From NCBI RefSeq assembly GCF_947500045.1, contig NZ_CANMQQ010000018.1, forward strand, positions 1 through 64,000: a stretch of 64,000 nucleotides of DNA, in the 5' to 3' direction. Below, piece after piece: positions 1-8,186 of this stretch (the stretch's first letter is position 1; each line of letters opens with the position of its first letter). A model generated the notes under the pieces. That model was not told the DNA's origin. It saw only the letters and a list, made by a program, of their open reading frames with translations, and made no database searches. Made by a program: the position numbers and the translations under genes. The DNA is from an uncultured Ruegeria sp. GTDB lineage: Bacteria > Pseudomonadota > Alphaproteobacteria > Rhodobacterales > Rhodobacteraceae.

Positions 1-6
1 GCGTAT

Positions 7-77
7 GCAGCGAATGACCGCAAAGCGGGCTGCGACTACAGCATCAAGAACGCCTGCTGGGTGTCCGCTTAGGGCCG
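7..77. repeat. Degenerate dispersed intergenic repeat, family 1 copy A
   Basis: This noncoding stretch beyond the 3' end of the phosphatase gene shares a scaffold with 6897-6965: an AGCGAATG start, a GGGCTGCGA block near its middle and a GCTTAGGGCCG end. The two copies align over about 70 bases with small gaps. No open frame here looks like a protein. I read it as one copy of an old dispersed repeat, and nothing else is visible in positions 1-132. Confidence 0.45.
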
Positions 78-132
78 TCTCTCAACTATTTGCAGATTGC
101 GCCTTTGAATCGATAAAACGGGGCCTTCGTCA

Positions 133-909
133 TCACCATTCCACGCATTTGCTGATAGCAAGATGCATGGGCTTGCTACAGGCCAAAACCCGGCTGCCAT
201 GGGTCAAGAAGCTAGCCAGAGGATCGCAGTCAAACTGGCCTCCTGATTCCACAATCAAGGGTATAGCGGCGAAGGCATCCCAGGCGTTCAAATGCGCCTC
301 ATAATACCCTTCAGCTTGGCCTGAAGCGACCGCTATCAAACTGATCGCAGCTGATCCATTGCGGCGGTATTCCATACCCGCGTCCAGCAATGCCTTTATC
401 AGGTCGGTGTGCTCAGTAACCGGTCGCCGGTTCGACCAACCTAGCATCAGCATCGCACGATCTGGTTCAGCGCAGTCCGAAACGCTCAGACGCTCTCCGT
501 TCAGCCAGGCGCCAGTTCCAATCACGGCCCAGGCCAGCATGTTCAATTCCGGAGCGTAGATCACGCCAAGTGGTATCTGGTCCCCGTCATAGAACGCAAT
601 GCAAACACCCCAGTCCCTATGACCACGCATGAAATTGGCTGTGCCGTCTATCGGGTCCACAACCCAGAGAGACTGACCGGTGCCAGTTACACCGTATTCT
701 TCGCCCAGCATCGCATCTGACGGCCAGTTCTCCGCAATCCGCTTGCGGATCAGGTCCTCGACCGCGCGATCTGCAAACGTTACAAAATCCTGAGGGCCTT
801 TTTCGGCGATGAACCCGACACCCCTTTCATTCCGGAGGTTTAGGGCCAATTCTCCGGCTTCCTGCGCCAGAGACTTGGCGAATGCGAGCCGCGCTTCTAT
901 GTCGGTCAT
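133..909 (-). CDS. Inositol-monophosphatase-family phosphatase
   Basis: A 258-aa member of the Mg-dependent inositol monophosphatase/histidinol-phosphatase-like superfamily. The metal-site motifs are intact: GEE at about 69-71, DPIDGTANF at 85-93 and WD at 210-211. The family removes phosphate from small alcohols such as inositol phosphate, histidinol phosphate or PAP; the substrate cannot be read from the sequence. The start at 909 is preferred over an upstream ATG at 921 because it lies one base past the stop of the upstream permease gene, as in a tightly packed operon. It is the last gene of the ABC importer operon, so it probably dephosphorylates the imported solute or a product of it in the cytoplasm. 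Confidence 0.9.
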   Translation of the reverse strand: MTDIEARLAFAKSLAQEAGELALNLRNERGVGFIAEKGPQDFVTFADRAVEDLIRKRIAENWPSDAMLGEEYGVTGTGQSLWVVDPIDGTANFMRGHRDWGVCIAFYDGDQIPLGVIYAPELNMLAWAVIGTGAWLNGERLSVSDCAEPDRAMLMLGWSNRRPVTEHTDLIKALLDAGMEYRRNGSAAISLIAVASGQAEGYYEAHLNAWDAFAAIPLIVESGGQFDCDPLASFLTHGSRVLACSKPMHLAISKCVEW

Positions 910-910
910 G

Positions 911-1714
911 TCAGCTTCCAACTTTCGCCAGTACGTCGGATTTCAGAAACCGTTCGATGAACAGCATGAAGCCCACCGAGGGTATCAGCAGAATGAGTGC
1001 GGTGATAGAAGCGATTTGGTAGTTCCCCTCCATCGACGCGGTAAACAGCAAAAGGGGCATTGTGGTCACGTCTGGTACGCCGACAAAGTAGGTTCCGGTG
1101 AACTCATCCAGTGAGATCAGGAATACGAAGATTGCGCTGGCCATCAGGCCCGGCAGTGCAAGTGGCAGAGTCACGGTTCGAAATACGGTAAAGGGCGATG
1201 CGCCCATGTTTGCGGCCGCTTCTTCAAGTTCGCGATCCACGGCGGCGAAAGCCGCGGTGGCAATCCAGACCGAAAACACCAAGCCCTGGATCGTATGAAC
1301 CAGCACCACACCGAGATAGGTGCCATTCAGGCCCAGCCCATAGAAAATGCGTGCAATGTTCATATGTACGGCAATGGACGGAAAAGCCTGCGGCAGCAGG
1401 AACAGAAGCAGGAAGAATGTCCTCCACGGCAGGCTGCCGCGCCCAAGCGCCAGACCTGCCGGTATCGCCACCGCAAGTGAGGCCAGCACGGTGAACAGTG
1501 CAATCAACACCGAACTCCAAAGTGATTCCATGGCGTTCCCTTGCGGGCGGAACACGCGCTCCCAAAACGAAAAGCCATAGCTTTGCGGAAGTTTGGCGGG
1601 GAAATACCATGTCTCGGCCACAGACCAGATCAACATGTTGGTGATCGGTCCGAAAATGGCGAAGGCCAGCAGGGCCAACAGAATAGCAGTCACGGTTGTG
1701 CGCAGAATGGTCAT
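911..1714 (-). CDS. ABC transporter permease (second subunit)
   Basis: A 267-aa inner-membrane permease with about six hydrophobic helices. It carries the cytoplasmic EAA loop (EEAAANMGASPF, followed by VTLPLALPG) that docks on the ATPase, as in the MalG/PotC-like class. The open frame extends upstream to 1840, but the start at 1714 forms a 4-nt ATGA overlap with the preceding permease, which decides it. The gene sits between the first permease and the phosphatase, one base from the latter. It belongs to a binding-protein-dependent importer of the Fe/polyamine/2-aminoethylphosphonate-like superfamily. Confidence 0.92.
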   Translation of the reverse strand: MTILRTTVTAILLALLAFAIFGPITNMLIWSVAETWYFPAKLPQSYGFSFWERVFRPQGNAMESLWSSVLIALFTVLASLAVAIPAGLALGRGSLPWRTFFLLLFLLPQAFPSIAVHMNIARIFYGLGLNGTYLGVVLVHTIQGLVFSVWIATAAFAAVDRELEEAAANMGASPFTVFRTVTLPLALPGLMASAIFVFLISLDEFTGTYFVGVPDVTTMPLLLFTASMEGNYQIASITALILLIPSVGFMLFIERFLKSDVLAKVGS

Positions 1715-2547
1715 GCGGGTTTGCCTCCTTCCCGCACACCCTGACGCAGATAAACCCAGGCGATGACGGCTGTCATGGCATATGAGATAAAGCCAAGTGC
1801 ATTTGCGACGCCATAGTCGGAATAGGCATTGATGCGCCATGCCATATCAACAGTGATCATTGTCGGTGTCTGCGCGTTGATCATCAGCGGTACGGACAGC
1901 ACTGACATCATCACTACATAAGACAGGATAAGCCCGACCATTAGCGTGGTTGCGATCTGAGGCACCACAATTTCGAACAGGATACGCAAACGGGGCGCAC
2001 CCAGGTTTCGCGCCGCCTCCATCGTCGAGCGGTCCAGTGCCGCCATGGCACCTGCGACCAACAAGGCCACAAAGGGCGTCTGTTTCCAGACAAAGGTGAT
2101 AACGATGCCACGCCAGTCCAGATAGCTGGCGGCCTGCAATGGCTCCATCAAACCGGTCGAAACGATAATGTTATTCATCATGCCATTCTTGGCGAGGAAG
2201 GTTCGCATCAGTTGAGCGGCGACCACGAAGGGAATGAACAGCGGCCAGCGGTACAACCAGCGCAGTACTAATAATGCAACGCGGTTTTCACCAAGGGTCA
2301 GGTAACCGCCAATTGCAATGGAGAAGGTTCCGATGATCACCGTGGACAGGGTGACGATGATCAGGGTGAACAGAATGTCATTAGAATATAGGCCAAACGC
2401 CTTGATAAAATTCTGCAACCCCCAGCCGCCGAATTCTTCATCCCGGAACGCCCAAAGCAGCGAATATCCCAGCGGATAGAGAAACAGCAACCCAAGCAGC
2501 ACGATCGCCGGAGCGACGAGAAACAGAGACGATTTGCGCGTGATCAT
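1711..2547 (-). CDS. ABC transporter permease (first subunit)
   Basis: A 278-aa integral membrane protein with about six transmembrane segments and an EAA loop (MEAARNLGAPRLRILF, then VVPQI), typical of PotB/MalF-like permeases. It overlaps the next permease by 4 nt, so the two are translationally coupled and probably form the heterodimeric channel. A stable hairpin at 2571-2600 separates it from the binding-protein gene, which would let the binding protein be made in excess. Confidence 0.92.
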   Translation of the reverse strand: MITRKSSLFLVAPAIVLLGLLFLYPLGYSLLWAFRDEEFGGWGLQNFIKAFGLYSNDILFTLIIVTLSTVIIGTFSIAIGGYLTLGENRVALLVLRWLYRWPLFIPFVVAAQLMRTFLAKNGMMNNIIVSTGLMEPLQAASYLDWRGIVITFVWKQTPFVALLVAGAMAALDRSTMEAARNLGAPRLRILFEIVVPQIATTLMVGLILSYVVMMSVLSVPLMINAQTPTMITVDMAWRINAYSDYGVANALGFISYAMTAVIAWVYLRQGVREGGKPA

Positions 2548-2570
2548 CGGTATACAGTCCAGAAAATTAA

Positions 2571-2600
2571 GGTGCGGGTCGCATGTGGTACGCCCGCACC
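2571..2600 (-). terminator. Intercistronic hairpin after binding-protein gene
   Basis: The arms GGTGCGGG (2571-2578) and CCCGCACC (2593-2600) pair perfectly over 8 bp around a 14-nt loop. Read on the minus strand, the hairpin is followed by an A/T-rich stretch containing TTAATTTT. It lies between the binding-protein and permease genes of one operon, so it is more likely an attenuator or 3'-end stabiliser than a full stop. Confidence 0.6.
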
Positions 2601-2622
2601 AAGGTTTCCGTTTTTGGGAGTA

Positions 2623-3765
2623 TTAGTTGGAAACCTTCTGTTCATAGGCCTCGCGGATTTCGTCAAAGAACGGACCCAGTGGGAATGGCTTGCCTTTGGC
2701 CGCCAGATCTTCTGGCGTCACGTCGGTGAACAGCTTGTTCCAGGTCTCTTGATCCAGCGCGCCTTCGACATGCTGGGCGTCAATGCCTGGGTACCAGTTA
2801 AAGCGCTTGACGATGCCTTCGGCCTGTACTTCGGGACTGGTGGCCAGTGCGATGAACTTGCGGGCGGCTTCAGCATGTTCGGCCTTGGCGGGAACTGCAT
2901 AATAGTAAGGCTGACCCGGCATGCCTGGCTCAGGCAGCAGCAACTTGAGGTTTGGGTTCAGTCGCCCGTCGGCCTGCCACGTGTAGAACATGTCGACCCA
3001 AACAGGACCCATCACGATCTCGCCACGGTTCATCATGTCTAGGGTACCTGCGTTGCCAGGAGTGAAGGTGACGTTTTCGTTGAATGCCTTCAGGTCGTTC
3101 AGGGCCTGATCCCAGCTGTTCTTCAGCTCGGGGTCATAGGGGCCGTTCATTAGCTGGTCGGTATTGCCTGCATAGGCATACATCCAGGCTGCGGTGAAGG
3201 CGACGCCCGACATTCCATTCTTTATGCCGTTATAGCCAAATGCGCCTTTGTTTTCTGCGGTCCAGGTTTTCAGTTCGTCAAAGCTGTTCGGTGGGTTTGC
3301 GACTAGATCGGGATTGTATGCGATTGCTGTTTGGCTGTGGAACATCGGCATGACATAGCCTGTCACATCCGTGCCCAGAGCAGTTCTTGAGGTATCACGC
3401 GTGGCCAGCTTCCCGGTATCGATATCGCCGACATATTGTTGCAGCAGGCCTTCTGTGACCATCTCTCCGGTTTTCAGCTGGGTCATAACGACGACATCTG
3501 TGTCCCACGCTTCATTTCCTGCCTGCGCCTTGATCTTTTCAAGGATCGCTTGGCTGCCGGCATTTCCGGGTCCAGTGCCAACCACGTTTACCTTCCAGTC
3601 CGGGTTCTGCTCTTCAAACAGGGGTCCCAGATAGTCGGTTACGTAGTCGACCATGTTCTGGCTGCCACCAGAGGCCACGTTGAGTACATTTTCGGCTTGC
3701 GCCGCACTGGCTGCGATCAGCGTTATCGCTGCTGACGCAAAAAGATTTGCAATTTTGGAAGTCAT
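2623..3765 (-). CDS. ABC transporter periplasmic solute-binding protein
   Basis: A 380-aa extracellular solute-binding protein of family 1, the cluster that includes Fe3+, polyamine and 2-aminoethylphosphonate binders. The N-terminus is a Sec signal peptide with likely cleavage after AQA at about residue 24. The mature part shows the two-lobe pattern of this fold and a conserved C-terminal segment of the form PAKAEHAEAARKFI. A GGAG ribosome site precedes the ATG. It lies 17 bp after the ATPase gene and heads the operon's transport part. I cannot infer the ligand from the sequence alone. Confidence 0.9.
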   Translation of the reverse strand: MTSKIANLFASAAITLIAASAAQAENVLNVASGGSQNMVDYVTDYLGPLFEEQNPDWKVNVVGTGPGNAGSQAILEKIKAQAGNEAWDTDVVVMTQLKTGEMVTEGLLQQYVGDIDTGKLATRDTSRTALGTDVTGYVMPMFHSQTAIAYNPDLVANPPNSFDELKTWTAENKGAFGYNGIKNGMSGVAFTAAWMYAYAGNTDQLMNGPYDPELKNSWDQALNDLKAFNENVTFTPGNAGTLDMMNRGEIVMGPVWVDMFYTWQADGRLNPNLKLLLPEPGMPGQPYYYAVPAKAEHAEAARKFIALATSPEVQAEGIVKRFNWYPGIDAQHVEGALDQETWNKLFTDVTPEDLAAKGKPFPLGPFFDEIREAYEQKVSN

Positions 3766-3782
3766 GGTGTTTCTCCAGAGTC

Positions 3783-4955
3783 TCAGAGGTGTTGTGCGGC
3801 CTGGCTCGCCGCCTCAGGTCCGGTCACGGCTGTCTGGGACTTTGCAGGAAACAGACTAATAGCCGTGGCCGGTACGCTTACATCGACCGCCGAGCCGATG
3901 GGCATCTTGTGTGTATTGTCCGCCATAATCCGAGCCTCGCCCACCTGAATTTCATGACGGTAGACCGATCCCAGATAGGAATGCTGAACCACCGTTCCCG
4001 GCAGGGACAGAGCGTCAGCCGCCGCTTGTCCCAGCTGTGCAGCATCGCTGTGAAACAGGATTTCGACCGGGCCGCTTCGGGCTTCGGGAAAATGGACACC
4101 AGACATGTCTTTGCCCGGGATCGGCAGGCGATGCTGATGGCCGTTGACTTTCAGGTCGACATACTGCGCGCCAACATCAGCGTCGCCGGTCAGGATATTC
4201 CCGGCCCCCATGAAGCGGGCGACATATGGGTTTGCTGGTGTATGAAATACATCCTCGGGCGTCCCGACCTGGGCGATGCGTCCGTGATTCAGGATCACCA
4301 CCCGATCGGCCATTGACATAGCCTCTTCGCGGTCATGGGTGACAAGAACGGTGGTCAGACCGAGCCGTTGCTGCAGGCTGCGAATCTCGTGCCGCATATT
4401 GGCGCGGATACCCGCATCAAGGTTTGACAACGGTTCATCCAGCAGCAGCACCGGCGGGTCGATGGCCAGCGCCCGCGCCAGCGCAACCCGTTGCCGCTGA
4501 CCACCGGACAGGGCACCGATCTTGCGGTGGATTAGATCTCCCAGCCCCACCAGCGCCGCCATTTCCTGCACCCGCGCTGCGATCTGAGCCTTGCTTTTCT
4601 TGCGCAGCCTCAGCCCGTATCCAATGTTCTGCGCCACGTTCATATGCGGCCACAAGGCGTAGGATTGGAACATCATCGCCATTCCACGCCTCTCGGGCGT
4701 CGTGTGGCTCATGTCATGACCATCGACGGAAATCGAACCGCCGCGCACCGGTACAAACCCCGCCAGGGCGCGTAGCAGGGTGGTCTTGCCACAGCCTGAC
4801 GCGCCTAACAGGCCGATGAACTCTCCGGCCCCAACGTCCAGATCAATGTCCGACAGCACGTCCTGCTCGGCATACCCCACCCGCAAGCCGCGCAGCCGTA
4901 TCTCGGCTCCGAGGGTGGAAGAGGGGTTTTCGTAGTCGGCCGGAGCAAGGTTCAT
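3783..4955 (-). CDS. ABC transporter ATP-binding protein
   Basis: A 390-aa ATPase of the UgpC/PotA class. It has Walker A GASGCGKTT (51-59), signature LSGGQRQR (149-156) and Walker B LLLDEP ending near 175, followed by a roughly 150-residue C-terminal regulatory region of TOBE type. It powers import through the two permeases downstream. It is the first gene of the minus-strand operon, and its 5' region holds the palindrome at 4988-5003, so transcription of the operon is probably controlled there by the divergent LacI-type regulator. Confidence 0.93.
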   Translation of the reverse strand: MNLAPADYENPSSTLGAEIRLRGLRVGYAEQDVLSDIDLDVGAGEFIGLLGASGCGKTTLLRALAGFVPVRGGSISVDGHDMSHTTPERRGMAMMFQSYALWPHMNVAQNIGYGLRLRKKSKAQIAARVQEMAALVGLGDLIHRKIGALSGGQRQRVALARALAIDPPVLLLDEPLSNLDAGIRANMRHEIRSLQQRLGLTTVLVTHDREEAMSMADRVVILNHGRIAQVGTPEDVFHTPANPYVARFMGAGNILTGDADVGAQYVDLKVNGHQHRLPIPGKDMSGVHFPEARSGPVEILFHSDAAQLGQAAADALSLPGTVVQHSYLGSVYRHEIQVGEARIMADNTHKMPIGSAVDVSVPATAISLFPAKSQTAVTGPEAASQAAQHL

Positions 4956-4987
4956 TTTGCATCTTTCATAATTCTGCTACAAATATA

Positions 4988-5003
4988 GTGAACACGTGTT
5001 CAC
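4988..5003. promoter_or_regulatory. Perfect 16-bp palindrome, probable LacI-family operator
   Basis: The sequence GTGAACACGTGTTCAC is a perfect inverted repeat with the central CG step that LacI/GalR regulators bind. It lies in the 143-bp divergent region between the ATPase gene and the LacI gene, about 33 bp upstream of the ATPase start. It is the only such palindrome in that gap. The assignment is inference from position and symmetry. Confidence 0.75.
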
Positions 5004-5098
5004 CTAACGGTAGGAAATGACACCTTTATGACGCAAGCTAAAATTTCAGATATTCACAAAAGAAGCTGTGACTCATTGAGACAAAACCTGACTGAAAC

Positions 5099-6112
5099 AT
5101 GACGACAAGCAAAGTTTCCAAACCGCGCCGCGTAACAGCAAAACAGGTTGCAAAGGCTGCTGGTGTCTCGCGGTCGGCGGTGTCCCGAGCGTTCACGCCG
5201 GGCTCTCCTTTGGATGAGGACAAGAAAAAGAAAATTCTGCAGGTTTCTGAGCAGCTTGGGTATCGGCCCAACGCGTTAGCAGCAGGGTTGCAAAGCACTG
5301 GCAGATCCAACCTTGTGGCCATCGTCACGGGCGATCTGGTGAACCATTACGACAGCGAGATTCTGGCCAAGCTGATGCAGGGTCTGCACGGGATGGGCAA
5401 GTGGCCCGTCGTGCTTGGCGGGTCTTCCGAAACGACCGAAGCAGAGATCCTTGAAGTGCTGGCCTATCCGCTTGATGCGCTGATTCTACGCGGCGGGAGC
5501 GTAGACGAATCAGTTGCGATCCACTGTGCCAAACTGAATATCCCCCTGATCGTATCCGGCCGCGTGATGCAGGCCGACCGGGTCGATTGTGTTTGTTGCG
5601 ACAACGCCCGTGGGGCCGATTTGGCTGTTGCCCAGCTCATCAATCACGGGAAAACTCGTCTGGCCTATCTTGGCGGTCAGGAGCATCTTTCCTCGGATCA
5701 GGAACGCATGGCTGGATTTGAAAACGCCCTGGCGAGAGCGGGCTTGAAACCTGCCATCATCGAGCATTCCGACTACAGCTATGAGGGCGGGTATCGGTCC
5801 ATCACTCGGATACTAAACGGCAACGGCAGCGTCGATGGTTTGTTTTGCGCTAACGATGCGATGGCGCTGGGTGCCCTGACTGCTGCCCGTCAGGAGTTTG
5901 GCCTTAACATTCCGACGGATTTGTCCGTGGTGGGCTTTGATGACATCGCGATTGCCCAATGGCCAAGTATTCAGTTGTCTACCGTGCGCAATGACATGGA
6001 CCAGACTGTTTCCGAGATATTGCGGCTGCTTTCCGAAAGATTGGATCAACCGGCAAAGCCCGGTGAAACCGTCTTCATTACACCGGAATTTGTCTCCCGA
6101 GGAACGCACTAA
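5099..6112 (+). CDS. LacI-family transcriptional regulator
   Basis: A 337-aa repressor-type protein. An N-terminal helix-turn-helix (VTAKQVAKAAGVSRSAVSRAF, residues about 13-33) and hinge helix (LGYRPNALAAGL) are followed by a periplasmic-binding-like sensor domain with the typical DGLFCANDAMALGAL and VVGFDDIAIA segments. It is divergent from the ABC operon, with a palindromic operator between them. Its stop is two bases from the start of the phosphoesterase gene, so the two are co-transcribed. The effector is presumably the imported solute or a breakdown product. Confidence 0.93.
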   Translation: MTTSKVSKPRRVTAKQVAKAAGVSRSAVSRAFTPGSPLDEDKKKKILQVSEQLGYRPNALAAGLQSTGRSNLVAIVTGDLVNHYDSEILAKLMQGLHGMGKWPVVLGGSSETTEAEILEVLAYPLDALILRGGSVDESVAIHCAKLNIPLIVSGRVMQADRVDCVCCDNARGADLAVAQLINHGKTRLAYLGGQEHLSSDQERMAGFENALARAGLKPAIIEHSDYSYEGGYRSITRILNGNGSVDGLFCANDAMALGALTAARQEFGLNIPTDLSVVGFDDIAIAQWPSIQLSTVRNDMDQTVSEILRLLSERLDQPAKPGETVFITPEFVSRGTH

Positions 6113-6114
6113 GC

Positions 6115-6648
6115 ATGAAGGCCGACGTCGCAACCTATTCCGTCTGGATGATCCCCGAGGAACCGGACCTGACCGATCTGAGCAATCGGGTCAGAGATTT
6201 TGCCGACGCATATGGCACCCCGTCCTTTGTGCCGCACATGACGCTTATGGGCGATCTTGCGGGTGAAGAGGCAGAGTTGGTCGCACTTCTTGATCGCCTG
6301 TCGTCAGGTTTCTCCTGTCACAACTTGACCGTAACCGGTGTCAAGACCGAAGATCTGTTCTTCAAGTCTCTGTATCTGGACTTGTCGGTCCCACTCGCAC
6401 TTGTCCGTGAACAAGCAGCACTGGCCGAAGGCTTGCCCGCTTCTCAGCGCCCCCGAGATTTTCAGCCGCATATCAGCATCGCCTATGGCCCGATCAAACC
6501 CGAAATCAAAGCTACAGAGACCAAAGACCTGAAGAATCTGATCGGTAAAACGCTGAGATTCAGGTATTTGCATCTGGTTAAGTCCAGCCAAAAGGTGCCG
6601 ATAGAGGACTGGGAAACATTGCAATCATTTGGACTCAAAACCTATTAG
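6115..6648 (+). CDS. 2H phosphoesterase (2'-5' RNA ligase / cyclic phosphodiesterase-like)
   Basis: A 177-aa protein with the two H-x-T/S signatures that define the 2H superfamily: HMT at 41-43 (PHMTLMG) and HIS at 119-121 (PHISIAYG). Family members open or ligate 2',3'-cyclic phosphates or hydrolyse other cyclic phosphodiesters. The spacing and length fit plant/yeast-like cyclic phosphodiesterases better than the longer RNA ligases. It begins two bases after the LacI stop. Pairing with an importer and a phosphomonoesterase suggests it opens a cyclic phosphodiester that the monophosphatase then finishes; that order is inference. Confidence 0.85.
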   Translation: MKADVATYSVWMIPEEPDLTDLSNRVRDFADAYGTPSFVPHMTLMGDLAGEEAELVALLDRLSSGFSCHNLTVTGVKTEDLFFKSLYLDLSVPLALVREQAALAEGLPASQRPRDFQPHISIAYGPIKPEIKATETKDLKNLIGKTLRFRYLHLVKSSQKVPIEDWETLQSFGLKTY

Positions 6649-6896
6649 ACAGGTTCTTGGGCTCATGTTGCGGAGTTTTTTGTTGTTTCTGAAAATACCG
6701 GAGCCCATACAGAACTCGTTTTGCCATTGTGAACTGACATACATCGCATGTTTTTTGGGGGGCAGCCGCATGCGGCTTCACGGTATAAATGTACGTCAGC
6801 AGCAAGTGTAAGCTGTGCCACCAGGTGCCCCGAAAAGCAACTTTGGCAGCGTTTCGCATTCCGCGAGTTTCGAGGTTCCCTGCTTTTCGCTCCTGA

Positions 6897-6965
6897 AGCG
6901 AATGGCAGGAAAGTGGGCTGCGACCGCAGAATCCGGACCGACCCGTGAAGGTCGGCTTAGGGCCG
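6897..6965. repeat. Degenerate dispersed intergenic repeat, family 1 copy B
   Basis: This is the counterpart of 7-77, with the same AGCGAATG start, GTGGGCTGCGACCGCAG middle and GGTCGGCTTAGGGCCG end. It sits in the 374-bp gap 6649-7022 between the phosphoesterase gene and the converging membrane-protein gene. Several short overlapping frames cross the gap, but none has protein character. Apart from this repeat I see nothing in the gap. Confidence 0.5.
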
Positions 6966-7022
6966 ATGAGACTCAGTGGGGCAGGGAGCAGCACTGCCTG
7001 CCTGAGAAGCACATTTGTTCTG

Positions 7023-7511
7023 TCATGTCGACGCCATCTTGGGCCATTCTGCCTTCAACAGCCGTGCAAAGATCATCACATGCGTGACCAAAAGTACCGG
7101 GACAAAGAATGTTGGAATGAACCAAGTGGGGCCAAAGTAGTTAATGGCCTCGGCTTGGCGCAAGGCGTTCACCAGATCTACAGTACCAAGGATGTTGAAA
7201 CCCCACACCAACGGAAGGGCGGCCACTGATCCCCATCGCAAAGCGATAAGCGCGGCGATTGCCAGAAACGCCGAGAGTAAATCGCCATAGCTGGCGCTGG
7301 TTGCGAACGCCTCGGGCAACCCTCCGTTGTTGAGATTTGGTACCAAGAAGCTCATTCCGATGTGTCGGAAAGCATGTGGCAACAGCAGGATTGAGAGCGC
7401 TGCCGCCGCCGACAGACGTGCAAGCCAGGGTGCAACGTACCACGCCGCGATCTGAGCAAAGACAAAGAGACTCATCGCGAACTGAAGAAGGAATATCACT
7501 GTGGGCGTCAT
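7023..7511 (-). CDS. Small integral membrane protein, unknown function
   Basis: A 162-aa hydrophobic protein with about four to five predicted helices (roughly 5-26, 30-48, 75-105 and 130-150). I do not recognise a named family. Conserved-looking short stretches (LLPHAFRHIGMSF, WGFNILGTVDLVNA) suggest a genuine membrane family rather than a random frame. It is the last of three minus-strand genes behind the NmrA-like and carbonic anhydrase genes, 55 bp after the latter, so it is probably part of the operon controlled by the TetR regulator at 9.4 kb. Confidence 0.8.
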   Translation of the reverse strand: MTPTVIFLLQFAMSLFVFAQIAAWYVAPWLARLSAAAALSILLLPHAFRHIGMSFLVPNLNNGGLPEAFATSASYGDLLSAFLAIAALIALRWGSVAALPLVWGFNILGTVDLVNALRQAEAINYFGPTWFIPTFFVPVLLVTHVMIFARLLKAEWPKMAST

Positions 7512-7566
7512 CTGATCGGTCCTTTCGATATGCGTTTGTTTACGTGAATTGGAGGTGGGCAGACTT

Positions 7567-8139
7567 TCACCCTCGAACCGCAGTTTGCGATACGCTCACC
7601 TCGGCGCGGATCGCCCCCAATGATGCGGCCGGAGCAATCTCGTGGGCTGTTCCAGTGGCGACATCATAAAGCAAGGCTGAGACGGTGATCGCGTCCGGTA
7701 CCTCCGGTGCTACCGCTAGGCGCTTGATGTCTGCGAAAAGGTCGCTTTCCTGATCCGTGATCGCGTACTCGGACACATCTATCCCAAGCTTTTTCAGCAG
7801 CGCGTCCTGAAGGTCTGGATTGGACAGCCGCTGGGCTCCGCATTGTGTGTGCTGCATCAGGATTACGTTGAACGCCTGTTCGCGGCCCTCCGTCATGACG
7901 CTCACCAGAAAGGAGAGGGTGGCGATTTCTTCGATTGCGGCGCGTGTAACCCGTCCGCCATTGTTTCGGATTACAACCGCATCACCAAGCTCCAGCCCGA
8001 GGATGTGCGCGGGATCGACCCGGGCATCGCCGCAGGTCAGAACAACCGTTCGCAACTTTGGCAGGATCGGCAGGTTAGCACTGTCAAAGCCCGCCGCGAA
8101 TTCTTGGTTTCGAGTGATAAGTTCGTCCTGAATGTTCAT
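7567..8139 (-). CDS. Beta-class carbonic anhydrase
   Basis: A 190-aa protein with the beta-carbonic anhydrase zinc site: C36-x-D38-x-R40 in TCGDARVDP and H97-x-x-C100 in HTQCG. The Asp/Arg dyad is present. These enzymes interconvert CO2 and bicarbonate in the cytoplasm. The protein is slightly short for the family and belongs to the compact bacterial subgroup. It lies 47 bp downstream of the NmrA-like gene and 55 bp upstream of the membrane-protein gene on the same strand. Its place in a TetR-controlled operon is unusual for a housekeeping anhydrase and points to a stress- or substrate-induced role. Confidence 0.9.
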   Translation of the reverse strand: MNIQDELITRNQEFAAGFDSANLPILPKLRTVVLTCGDARVDPAHILGLELGDAVVIRNNGGRVTRAAIEEIATLSFLVSVMTEGREQAFNVILMQHTQCGAQRLSNPDLQDALLKKLGIDVSEYAITDQESDLFADIKRLAVAPEVPDAITVSALLYDVATGTAHEIAPAASLGAIRAEVSVSQTAVRG

Positions 8140-8186
8140 TCAGAGGTCCTTTCGTCTTGGGGGACAATCCTTCGTCTTGCGTAGTG

